DNA from: Rubrobacter sp.
Lineage (GTDB): Bacteria; Actinomycetota; Rubrobacteria; Rubrobacterales; Rubrobacteraceae
Reading direction: 5' to 3'
Assembly: GCA_019247245.1 (NCBI GenBank)
Contig: JAFAPF010000406.1
Span: forward strand, 1 to 7,625
DNA length: 7,625 bases
Under the pieces are notes generated by a model. That model was not told the DNA's origin, made no database searches, and saw only the letters and a program-made list of their open reading frames with translations. The translations under genes and the position numbers were made by a program. Positions 1 to 6,363 of the stretch are shown here, one piece after another; within the stretch, counting starts at the first letter, position 1; every line of letters begins with the position of its first letter.

Positions 1-1457
1 TAGAGGAAGAAGCCCAAAGCTCATATGTCGAAAAGCGTTACATACACACAGAGGGGCATGTGGTGTGGGCTCTGTCAAGCATCTCGTTGGTACGAGACTC
101 ACAGGGTAATCCCAGCCACTTCGTTTCGCTGTTTCAGGACATAACAGAGCGCAAGGCCCTGGAGGAGCAGCTGAGGCATCAAGCTTTCTATGACTCTTTG
201 ACCGGACTACCCAACCGTGCCTTGCTCCTTGATCGTCTTGAGGAGGCCCTAGATCCAGGTCGCCGAGAAGGCAGTTTGGTCACACTGCTCCTCGTAGACT
301 TAGATGATTTCAAGGTCGTCAACGACTCCTTGGGCCACGATACGGGAAATGTCCTGCTCCTCGAGGTTGCCAAGCGCTTGCAGGCATCCGTAAGGCCCGG
401 GGACACTGTTGCACGGCTCTCCGGAGACGAGTTTGTCGTCCTGCTGGAGACCACTAACTTAGATGAAGGCCAATGGGTCTCGGAGCGTATCCAGAAGTAT
501 CTACAGGAGCCTTTCGAGATTTATGAGAGAGAGGTCTTCGTGAGTCCCAGCATTGGGATCGCCCTTACCGAAGGTGCCGAGTACAAACCGAAAGAACTCT
601 TGCGCCATGCAGACCTTGCGATGTACGCAGCGAAAAAGCGTGGCAAGGCTCAATACGAATTCTATAGTCCGAGCATGGACACCCAGATCCAAGAGCGCAT
701 GCACTTGGAGAGTGATCTCCGCCGGGCGGTGAAGCATGGTGAGCTCGAGGTTCACTACCAGCCTATGATTGAGCTGCATACGGGAAGGATATGTGCTTTT
801 GAGGCGCTGGCACGCTGGAGGCACCCGGAGCGGGGTCTACTCGCTGCCGAGGAATTCATCCAGAACGCCGAAGAGACTGGGTTGATTCGTCCCGTGGGGC
901 TGTGGGTCCTAGAAGAAGCCTGCCAGCAGGGTAAAGAGTGGCGCGAGCATTATCCAGACAGGACACTCCTGATGAGCGTGAACTTCGCGGCAAGTCAGTT
1001 CAGCCATCAAGCACACCTGATCAGTAAAGTTCTGAGTAACACTGGGTTAGACCCCAAAGGTTTGCAGCTGGAGATCACAGAGCGCGCCGTGATGGACGAT
1101 GCAGAGCTCTCCATTGAGAAGCTTAAGAAGCTGAAAGCCCTAGGAGTACGCTTTGCGATCGATGACTATGGCATGGGGTACTCTTGCCTCTACTACCTCA
1201 AGCGCATGCCAGTCAACTCACTGAAGATCGACCAATCGTTTATCGCTGGGCTTGGGAAGGACCGAGGAGACACGGCAATCGTGTCTGGGACGATCGCCAT
1301 GGCCCATGACCTTGGTCTGAAGATCGTCGCTGAAGGTGTAGGAACCGCTTATCAACTCGCACAACTAAAAGAGTTGGGATGCGACCTGGGGCAAGGTTTG
1401 CATCTTGGCGAACCGCTAGCAAGCGAGGCGGTAGCGGCGCTTTTGAACGAGGACTGA
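1..1457 (+). CDS. PAS-GGDEF-EAL cyclic-di-GMP enzyme (5' partial)
   Basis: Signalling protein with both a diguanylate cyclase (GGDEF) and a c-di-GMP phosphodiesterase (EAL) domain. The frame is open to the window edge (first full codon at base 3), and its first residues (EKRYIHTEGHVVWAL ... FQDITERK) are the end of a PAS domain, so the GTG at 60 is internal and the true start lies upstream. Counting from base 3: PAS end 1-51; GGDEF domain about 58-220, with inhibitory-site RPGD at 131-134 and the signature written SGDEF at 140-144; EAL domain about 235-480. EAL residues expected for catalysis are visible: E267 of EAL, N327, E357, D387/D388, K408, E444, Q464. The loop usually written DDFGTGYSSL reads DDYGMGYSCL. 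No transmembrane segment is visible, so the visible part is probably cytosolic. Both activities look possible; which dominates cannot be read from sequence. Confidence 0.95.
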   Translation, partial: EEEAQSSYVEKRYIHTEGHVVWALSSISLVRDSQGNPSHFVSLFQDITERKALEEQLRHQAFYDSLTGLPNRALLLDRLEEALDPGRREGSLVTLLLVDLDDFKVVNDSLGHDTGNVLLLEVAKRLQASVRPGDTVARLSGDEFVVLLETTNLDEGQWVSERIQKYLQEPFEIYEREVFVSPSIGIALTEGAEYKPKELLRHADLAMYAAKKRGKAQYEFYSPSMDTQIQERMHLESDLRRAVKHGELEVHYQPMIELHTGRICAFEALARWRHPERGLLAAEEFIQNAEETGLIRPVGLWVLEEACQQGKEWREHYPDRTLLMSVNFAASQFSHQAHLISKVLSNTGLDPKGLQLEITERAVMDDAELSIEKLKKLKALGVRFAIDDYGMGYSCLYYLKRMPVNSLKIDQSFIAGLGKDRGDTAIVSGTIAMAHDLGLKIVAEGVGTAYQLAQLKELGCDLGQGLHLGEPLASEAVAALLNED

Positions 1458-1572
1458 CGCTGGTAGCGGAATAAACATTATCCTGCAATAGGCTCAATAG
1501 CATAGTGATTCTTTACAAGGTGAAGACCTCCACCCGCTCGATATAAGAAGCTCCATCGGCAGCCATACAGAA

Positions 1573-1605
1573 GGTGTAAGAACACCCCACAAACGGGTAC
1601 ACCCG
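1573..1605. repeat. Two adjacent short inverted repeats upstream of the small-gene cluster
   Basis: GGTGT (1573-1577) pairs with ACACC (1582-1586) over a 4-base loop. Eight bases later CGGGT (1594-1598) pairs with ACCCG (1601-1605) around a 2-base centre. They lie in the 162-bp gap after the GGDEF-EAL gene, 38 bp before the ATG at 1644. Such paired dyads could be an operator for the cluster (inference). A TATAAG that could serve as a -10 box lies just upstream at 1542-1547, but no good -35 is visible. No T-run follows, so a terminator is unlikely. Confidence 0.3.
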
Positions 1606-1643
1606 CCAAAAAGCAAGATGTGAGGGGGAGATGGGACAGATAC

Positions 1644-1847
1644 ATGACACAGGCAATCCGGAGAGCAATACGGCGGACAGAAGTCCTTGCAAAAGCTATT
1701 GAGCACTACTGCACCACCGATCACCCAAAGGATGTAAAGCTCAAGATACTCTCAGAAGCTGAGAGCAATATGCTGCGTGTCAAACAGGCAGCTGCAAAGG
1801 GACGGCATAAACTCGCTGAGTTAAAAGTTTTGGCCATACATTCCTAG
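1644..1847 (+). CDS. Small basic protein of unknown function
   Basis: A 67-residue product that I do not recognise. It is rich in Arg, Lys and Ala (IRRAIRRTEVLAKAIEHY near the start; KQAAAKGRHKLAELK near the end), looks mostly helical and has no signal peptide or membrane segment. A charged amphipathic protein of this kind could bind nucleic acid or a partner protein, but nothing shows which. The ATG at 1644 is preferred over an in-frame GTG at 1620. A purine-rich AGGGGGAG (1622-1629) lies upstream, at 14 bases a rather long spacing for a ribosome site, and it would overlap the GTG start's own codons. The stop is 29 bp before the next start and the following two genes are co-oriented, so a short operon (1644-2632) is likely. 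Codon use looks natural, but an ORF this short is not proof of a gene. Confidence 0.5.
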   Translation: MTQAIRRAIRRTEVLAKAIEHYCTTDHPKDVKLKILSEAESNMLRVKQAAAKGRHKLAELKVLAIHS

Positions 1848-1876
1848 TCGGCTATGGAGGGAGGTAGAGAGTCCGA

Positions 1877-2163
1877 ATGACACGCGAAGAGATAGAGCAG
1901 GCCGTGGAGGAGGCCGGTTGGGACATAGATGAAGGCTTCTCTGCACATCTTCTTGTTGGCGCCAACAGTACTGTCTCGATACTCGCCCACAAGTGGGTGT
2001 GGAGAACAGCGACGATCCTGTCTTTGAGCTCTCTGACGAGGAGACTGGCCACACCTATTGGGTTAAAGAAATACCCACTCCCTACCAAGCACAGGAGCTG
2101 ATAAAGGAACACGGCCGACCAGCCCAAGAGGAATATGGGAACCCCTATAAAGAAGATCAGTAG
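1877..2163 (+). pseudogene. Small acidic protein of unknown function, interrupted by a one-base frameshift
   Basis: The ATG at 1877 follows a strong purine ribosome site (GGAGGGAGGT, 1856-1865). The first frame reads MTREEIEQAVEEAGWDIDEG and continues sensibly to about base 2002 (...ILAHKWVW), then turns into Arg/Ser/Leu-rich text until a stop at 2101. Stepping back one base at 2002 gives a second frame that is clearly protein-like (ENSDDPVFELSDEETG, then TYWVKEIPTPYQAQELIKEHG) and ends at TAG 2161-2163. Joined, the product is about 95 residues, acidic and soluble. Loss of one G from an original TGGGAG, now TGGAG, explains the break exactly. I do not recognise the family. It lies between the small basic gene and the PadR-type regulator, 58 bp before the latter's start. 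It may be a decayed gene, a sequencing indel or, less likely, programmed -1 frameshifting; no classic slippery heptamer is visible. Confidence 0.65.
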
Positions 2164-2210
2164 CGGGTATAGATACTTTACGAGCTCCAGTCCTCCCACA
2201 AAACAAGCCA

Positions 2211-2216
2211 GAGGAG
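2211..2216 (+). promoter_or_regulatory. Shine-Dalgarno site fixing the PadR-type gene start
   Basis: GAGGAG lies five bases upstream of the ATG at 2222. It selects this ATG over an in-frame ATG at 2135 that would add 29 residues without family resemblance and overlap the end of the preceding gene. Confidence 0.7.
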
Positions 2217-2221
2217 AGGGT

Positions 2222-2632
2222 ATGAGTGAGTCAGAAGGAAAGCCGAAGTCCGAGAGCCTGGCTCCCCAGGATCGAGAGGGTCTAGCCACTCCGAGTAGTT
2301 GGTTGGAGCCGGCGGTCCTAGTGACGTTGCTGGAGTCGAACTTGTATGGGTACAAACTCATGGAGCAGTTGGCGATGTTCGGGTTTGAAGCGACGAACCC
2401 AGGTACGTTGTACCGTGCGTTGAGGCGGATGGAGCACAACGGTGTCCTTGAGTCTCAGTGGGAGACAACCGGGGGTGGACCGGCACGTCGAGTGTACTCG
2501 CTTACACAAGCCGGAGAAGCGTACCTCGATTTGTGGGCAAACGCGCTCAAGCAGTACCAGCAGGTTATGAACATGTTCTTTCAGCTCTACACGAGTGGGC
2601 AGTGGAGAGCTAGAGGGAAAGAGCAAGGCTAA
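2222..2632 (+). CDS. PadR-family transcriptional repressor, PhaQ-like
   Basis: A 136-residue cytosolic DNA-binding protein. Residues 1-26 are a polar, probably disordered tail. A winged helix-turn-helix spans about 27-97: helix WLEPAVLVTLLESN, then YGYKLMEQL, recognition helix NPGTLYRALRRME (59-71) and wing GGGPARRVYSLT (84-95). A C-terminal dimerisation helix (LDLWANALKQYQQVMNMFFQLY, in two parts at 102-112 and 113-123) follows. The GPARRVYSLT wing together with the LWAN...QYQ...FFQLY helix matches, from memory, the PhaQ type of PadR protein, which in Bacillus represses polyhydroxybutyrate genes and is released by the polymer. That ligand is inferred only: no PHA synthase or phasin gene is in the window. 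It is the last gene of the small cluster and is followed by a terminator about 90 bp on. PadR proteins usually repress their own operon, and the dyads at 1573-1605 are a candidate target. Confidence 0.88.
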   Translation: MSESEGKPKSESLAPQDREGLATPSSWLEPAVLVTLLESNLYGYKLMEQLAMFGFEATNPGTLYRALRRMEHNGVLESQWETTGGGPARRVYSLTQAGEAYLDLWANALKQYQQVMNMFFQLYTSGQWRARGKEQG

Positions 2633-2976
2633 CCTGCTCGATAATCGTAGTAAGCTGCTAAAGATATCTAGTCGGCTTTACTAGCAGGAAAGAGGAGCGG
2701 CTGGACAATAGGTCAAGCCCTTTAGAGCGAAGCGTGGCTTTGCTTTTTGGAGGCCGCACCAAATCTCCTTTTATATAAGCTAACATGGCGAAGCCCAACC
2801 ATCCTAATTCCCTCTTGCCGCTATGTGAGACGAGTAGAGCATCTAGCAATGAGGTTGTCGTACCTACACTATAGGTTATCACCATGTGCGTCTGTCTTTC
2901 GGGCATCCCTAAAGTACGTGCGGAAGCATCTTACGTAGACCAGGGTATAAGCCGAAGGCGGCAGGCAAAGATCATC
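2633..2976. other. Gene-free, A+T-richer intergenic stretch between convergent genes
   Basis: These 344 bases separate the PadR-type gene from the membrane cyclase gene. ORFs exist here on both strands (about 60-80 codons) but they overlap each other, have no convincing ribosome site at their starts and no family resemblance. The stretch holds a weak hairpin (CTGCTA 2655-2660 with TAGCAG 2682-2687), an intrinsic terminator (2724-2748), a TATATAAG at about 2773-2780, and a short dyad at its right end: GATCA 2970-2974 with TGATC 2985-2989, spanning the cyclase stop codon. I see no RNA gene and no recognisable remnant of a protein domain. Confidence 0.6.
2724..2748 (+). terminator. Intrinsic terminator downstream of the PadR-type gene
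   Basis: GCGAAGC (2727-2733), loop GTG, and GCTTTGC (2737-2743) form a 7-bp stem with one G-U pair. The stem can extend outward with A-U and G-U pairs into the run of five T at 2744-2748. The order hairpin then T-run fits plus-strand termination and would end the 1644-2632 cluster before it reads into the convergent cyclase gene. Confidence 0.6.
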
Positions 2977-4467
2977 CTATATATTGATCCTATCCTCTAA
3001 GCCGGAATCGAACACCTGGTAGCTAGCTTTGCCCTTGGTCTTAGCCAGGTAGAGCGCCAGGTCCGCTTGTCTTAGGAGCTCTCCCGAGCGGTTGGGAGTA
3101 TCACCGGCAAAGGAGATCCCGATGCTGGCGCTAACGAAGGTTTCGAGGCCCTTAAGAGCGATGGGTCCTTGCAGGACCGCTAGGATACGCTCTGCAATCC
3201 GTACAGCTTCCCCCGTGTCTTCTACGTTCTCCAGCAGAACAGTAAACTCGTCACCACCCAATCGAGCGGCCGTGTCAGCGGGTCTAAGGCATGCCCGCAA
3301 GCGGTGCGCTACCGCGACGAGCACCCTATCTCCTCTTTCATGCCCCAAAGAGTCGTTGATCTCCTTAAAATCGTCGAGGTCTACGAACAGCACCGCCACC
3401 TTGCCTCCTTGGCGCTGCTTACGGGCTAGCGCCTGTTCGAGGCGGTCCGTAAATAGCGCACGGTTAGGTAGGTCGGTCAGGGGATCGTGGAACGCTCGGA
3501 ACGCCAGGCGTTGCTCTAGAATCCTGCGCTCGCTGACCATACCAGCCATGCGTATGGCCACTAATAAGAACAGCAACACCGAGCCTCCAGCGATAACAGG
3601 AACATTGACATGCTCACCGAGTAGCGCCTGATACACCAACAAAATAGGGGCTATCAGTAACGTCCCGGTTAGCACCGCAAGACGCTGCCACGTGAGTTTC
3701 ATTTCGGCTTGGAGCAGCGGCTCGGACAAGCCGACCATCGACGGATGTAGCGCGGCGGTTCCAAAGAGCACGTAAGAAAGTAACCAGCCGGCGTCGAGTA
3801 GCTGCCCTGTTTCGTAGGTGCCTGCCACAAGCGTCGCTGCATATGCCGTATCGGTGGTCAGCAAGAATACAAAGCTTGCGCTGAAGAGATAATATGCGGG
3901 TAAGCGCTTCTCGGATGTAAGCCAGAGCTGCAGCGCTGCTACGAGCACTACCAAGTCTATGATTGGATAGGCGATGGAAATCAAACGATCGAGTAGCGAA
4001 CGGGTTTGCTGGGAAGCGTTTGGCTCCATCAGGAAGATCCACAAGAGCATTCCCGCGACCGTAGCGATGACCAGCGCGTCGACCAGGTTAGCCCATTGAC
4101 GCTCAGGAAGTTGCCGACGATGCACTAACACCAATCCCACAGCGAAACAAGACATAGCTAACAGATAGAACGTATCGGCAACTGTAGGAAACGGAGCCTT
4201 TATGCCCAAGTCACTCTCGTAGAAGGTAAAGATTACCTCGCCGATGTTCAGCACCAGCATACCTAAGGCAAGCACGTACCAGTGTAGTGCACTAACCGGA
4301 TGGTGCATGCGGATGCCAGCCATGATCGCCAACATCGAAGAAAGACCAACGAGATTGTAGAAGATGCTCTGCACGCTCACCGAGGGCAGCAAGAAGTATC
4401 CACCCACAGCGGAGATGCCCACTAAAATGTAGAGCAGCCACACTTGCGGCCTCCTGTTAATAATCAT
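2977..4467 (-). CDS. Multi-pass membrane diguanylate cyclase (GGDEF)
   Basis: Makes c-di-GMP from two GTP at the inner face of the membrane, probably in response to a signal sensed by the membrane part. The 496-residue product has about ten hydrophobic helices (near 9-28, 35-52, 62-82, 96-115, 127-147, 161-182, 191-214, 223-240, 262-283, 289-310), then a GGDEF domain at about 320-485. Cyclase features: DPLTDLPNR at 328, VDLDDFKEINDSLGHERGD, inhibitory-site RPAD at 395-398 and GGDEF at 404-408, so it should be active and product-inhibited. The ATG at 4467 is chosen: the longer GTG start at 4521 has no ribosome site and adds 18 polar residues, while the ATG has GGAAGG 11 bases upstream and begins MIINRRPQVW just before helix 1. 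The protein stops about ten residues after the GGDEF fold, where related proteins often run on into an EAL domain. Confidence 0.93.
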   Translation of the reverse strand: MIINRRPQVWLLYILVGISAVGGYFLLPSVSVQSIFYNLVGLSSMLAIMAGIRMHHPVSALHWYVLALGMLVLNIGEVIFTFYESDLGIKAPFPTVADTFYLLAMSCFAVGLVLVHRRQLPERQWANLVDALVIATVAGMLLWIFLMEPNASQQTRSLLDRLISIAYPIIDLVVLVAALQLWLTSEKRLPAYYLFSASFVFLLTTDTAYAATLVAGTYETGQLLDAGWLLSYVLFGTAALHPSMVGLSEPLLQAEMKLTWQRLAVLTGTLLIAPILLVYQALLGEHVNVPVIAGGSVLLFLLVAIRMAGMVSERRILEQRLAFRAFHDPLTDLPNRALFTDRLEQALARKQRQGGKVAVLFVDLDDFKEINDSLGHERGDRVLVAVAHRLRACLRPADTAARLGGDEFTVLLENVEDTGEAVRIAERILAVLQGPIALKGLETFVSASIGISFAGDTPNRSGELLRQADLALYLAKTKGKASYQVFDSGLEDRINI

Positions 4468-4510
4468 CTTCCTAGTCGCCTTCCATCGAGCTGTTGTTTC
4501 CTCTGCACAT

Positions 4511-4516
4511 ATTATC
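4511..4516 (-). promoter_or_regulatory. Possible -10 box for the membrane cyclase gene
   Basis: On the minus strand GATAAT (one mismatch to TATAAT) lies 43 bases upstream of the ATG at 4467, in the gap before the gene. No good -35 element is seen at 16-18 bases. If used, transcription would start inside the longer GTG-start reading frame, which would support the ATG start. Weak evidence. Confidence 0.2.
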
Positions 4517-4592
4517 GACACCAGGCATCGGCGGTACCCTAAAAGTGAGAGCTCGGATGCGGTTTAGCCAAAAAAGGTGTTGAGGTGACGGG

Positions 4593-5322
4593 TTACGGTA
4601 CCCGAGTGCTGGGAATGAGATGGAAAAACATATGAAGGGATTGTTGAAAACGGGTATCACGCTGATTTTGCGCGAGTGCCACAGCGCTACCATGCGCAAG
4701 GGGAACCGGAGAAGTAACGTAGATAGACTGGATACTCTCCCTACCCGACTCCTTGCAGGCTACACCCAAAAGCACGTTCCAGTATTCGCCAAAGGCATAG
4801 CCGAGGGTGGCAAGGGCCCATATGGTCGTGGCGGCGAGGCTGTAGGGGAGAAAATAAGGGTACTTCATCTGGCTGACCCCGGCGAAGAGGGGGTTATTAT
4901 GCTCCGCAGACCCGGGCCGAAACGGCCCACGAAGACCGTTTTGCCATCGTGCTCCTCGAAGTAGCGCTCGACCTTACCGAGGCTTTTTACATCGAGCAGA
5001 AAGGAGAGGAAGTGTACTTTAAGGATGCGGGTTATAAGGGGCCGTCCGCCGAAGCGTCCAGCCCAGTAGAGCGCATTATTCGAGATAGTAGCCCCTACGA
5101 AGCCCAGGAGTATCACCAGCGGTAGGGTGACTCGGTTACTGTTGGCGAAGAAACCACCGCCAAACATCACGATGTCCCCCGAGGCCGGCAGGCCGAAGTT
5201 GTCCAGAGCTGCGCCCAGGAAGATAACGAGAAACCGTATTCGAGGAGCAGATCCGTGGTGAAATCAAGCAAGCTATGTGGCGAATCCGGTACAGATCGGA
5301 TGAAGTCGAAGAACTCGTCCAT
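4593..5322 (-). pseudogene. DedA-family membrane protein, split by two frameshifts
   Basis: DedA proteins are inner-membrane proteins of about 200-220 residues; several act as lipid-carrier (undecaprenyl phosphate) transporters. Here the family text is spread over three frames. Segment 1: ATG 5322, MDEFFDFIRS ... TTDLLLEYGF. Segment 2, from about 5230: LVIFLGAALDNFGLPASGD, then FGGGFFANSNRVTLPLVILL, NNALYWAGRFGG and GRFGPGLRS with its conserved arginines. Segment 3, from about 4889: LFAGVSQMKYPYFLPYS and LGYAFGEYWNVLLG. Each join needs one missing base: a C in TTC(C)TC at 5228-5232, and a C in the C5 run at 4889-4893. Repaired, the product is about 243 residues. The last 50 or so are polar and lack the usual final helix, so the 3' end may also be damaged. 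The start lies 60 bp after the CoA-transferase stop, so co-transcription is possible. Unrepaired, no functional DedA could be made. Confidence 0.82.
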
Positions 5323-5382
5323 GGCGAGACGCCTTTATACTATGCTGAGGTCTTCCCTTCGCATGCTCCTCCAACCACCTGC

Positions 5383-6237
5383 TCACCCTCCTTCTTCTGG
5401 TGGGGACGCTTCGCGCAGCGCCGCCAGCGGCAGGTCGCGTTCGGCTGCCCAGGTTTGCCATTCTTCAGCGGCCCGGGTCAGAAATACCCTCGCCAACTCT
5501 TCACGATCCGCGGTCTGCAATCCCAGCTCGTCCATAAGTTTTTGTCGGAAGTGCGGCTCCAAGGCAGCCAGGGAGATCCAACCCTCCCGAGCCTGGTAGA
5601 GGTTGTAGCTTGGCAACTTTCCACCGAGCATCCCACCTGGAGCGGTGACTCCATAGCGTAGGGGTTCGGCGAAGAACGCGGCCGCTTCGGTTAGAGGGAC
5701 CTGCGCGTAGCCGGTGCCCTGTCCTAGCTCCCGCCCGAGTAGCAGCGTCAGAGATGCGCTTACCGCCCGTTCGGCTCCCGCCAGGTCGGCAAGCAGGGTG
5801 CGTGGGAGTTCTGGTGGGGTAAGGAGGCCCAACCCGGCCAGGTAGGTAAGGTCGTGACCCGAGACGTTTTGCTTTGGAGGAGGATAACCCACGATGGCTG
5901 TCTGCGAAAGCCGTGGATATTTAGAGTGCAGCTCCGACCAACCGAGCTCGAGCCGCTCGAGTGCGACGGGCCGGAGAGCTGTGACCAGAAGATCAGTCTC
6001 CCCAAGAAGCGCATCTAACCGGGTGCGATCGCCGGTTTCCTTGAGGTTGAGTTGGACCACTTTCAGGCCGGATACAAAGGCCTCGTACCAGTCCTGGTTC
6101 GCCTCCGCAAGCGGATCTCCCTCCGGCGGTTCGATCTTCACCACCGTTGCGCCGAGCTCGTGGAGCCTGGCGGCAGCCGCTGGGCCCGGTACGTTGACGG
6201 CCAACACCAACACCTGCATTCCCCTTAGAACCTTCAT
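5383..6237 (-). CDS. Short CaiB/BaiF-family (family III) CoA-transferase
   Basis: Family III enzymes move CoA between carboxylic acids (formyl-, carnitine- or bile-acid-CoA) or racemise 2-methylacyl-CoA, through an aspartyl-CoA intermediate, in the cytosol. Seen in the 284-residue product: the N-terminal Rossmann part VPGPAAAARLHELGATVVKI with EPPEGDP (16-42), VVQLNLKE (60-67), and LLADLAGAERAVSASL (148-163), where D151 aligns with the catalytic aspartate of the family. TGYAQVPLTEAAAFF (175-189) and the C-terminal WAAERDLPLAALRE follow. Usual members have about 360-400 residues, so this is a compact version, but the frame is unbroken and ends naturally. The ATG at 6237 is chosen because GGGGAG lies three bases upstream and family resemblance starts here. 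The in-frame extension to 6477 would overlap the divergent gene and resembles nothing. Substrate unknown. The nearby acyl-CoA ligase suggests acyl-CoA metabolism, but there is no operon link to it. Confidence 0.88.
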   Translation of the reverse strand: MKVLRGMQVLVLAVNVPGPAAAARLHELGATVVKIEPPEGDPLAEANQDWYEAFVSGLKVVQLNLKETGDRTRLDALLGETDLLVTALRPVALERLELGWSELHSKYPRLSQTAIVGYPPPKQNVSGHDLTYLAGLGLLTPPELPRTLLADLAGAERAVSASLTLLLGRELGQGTGYAQVPLTEAAAFFAEPLRYGVTAPGGMLGGKLPSYNLYQAREGWISLAALEPHFRQKLMDELGLQTADREELARVFLTRAAEEWQTWAAERDLPLAALREASPPEEGG

Positions 6238-6363
6238 GCTCTCCCCGACTTCGACCACGATCGCTAAACCATAACCTAAATAGAGGGGATTGTACCGATC
6301 GAGTCGCTGTCGCTGACACCAACAGCACCAAGGAAAGCGAAAGCAAACCGAGCCAGAGTTTTG

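Noticed and set aside
60..62. GTG at 60 as the start of the GGDEF-EAL gene
   Set aside because: The frame is open to the left edge and the upstream residues complete a PAS domain, so the codon is internal.
1455..1480. Possible terminator after the GGDEF-EAL gene (CGCT/AGCG with a 3-base loop)
   Set aside because: The stem is only 4 bp and no T-run follows.
1661..1770. GAGAGCAATA repeated 100 bp apart within the small basic gene
   Set aside because: Many 10-base repeats are expected by chance in 7.6 kb, and the copies lie in different reading frames.
1852..2439. Long minus-strand reading frame (195 codons) with membrane-like stretches
   Set aside because: It lies antisense to the frameshifted small gene and the PadR-type gene, whose protein families or ribosome sites are far better supported; its hydrophobic runs are a by-product of the opposite strand's codons.
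2658..2906. Minus-strand frame of 82 codons with an internal AAAGGAG before a GTG
   Set aside because: The internal start would give only about 33 residues, the product resembles nothing, and the opposite-strand terminator overlaps it.
2747..2938. Plus-strand frame of 63 codons in the intergenic stretch
   Set aside because: It starts inside the terminator T-run, has no ribosome site and an unremarkable composition.
4620..4964. Plus-strand frame of 114 codons over the DedA region
   Set aside because: It is a shadow of the minus-strand DedA gene, which has clear family motifs in each segment.
5273..5661. Overlapping frames on both strands between DedA and the CoA-transferase
   Set aside because: They are Arg/Ser-rich shadow text with no ribosome sites, antisense to or out of frame with better-supported genes.
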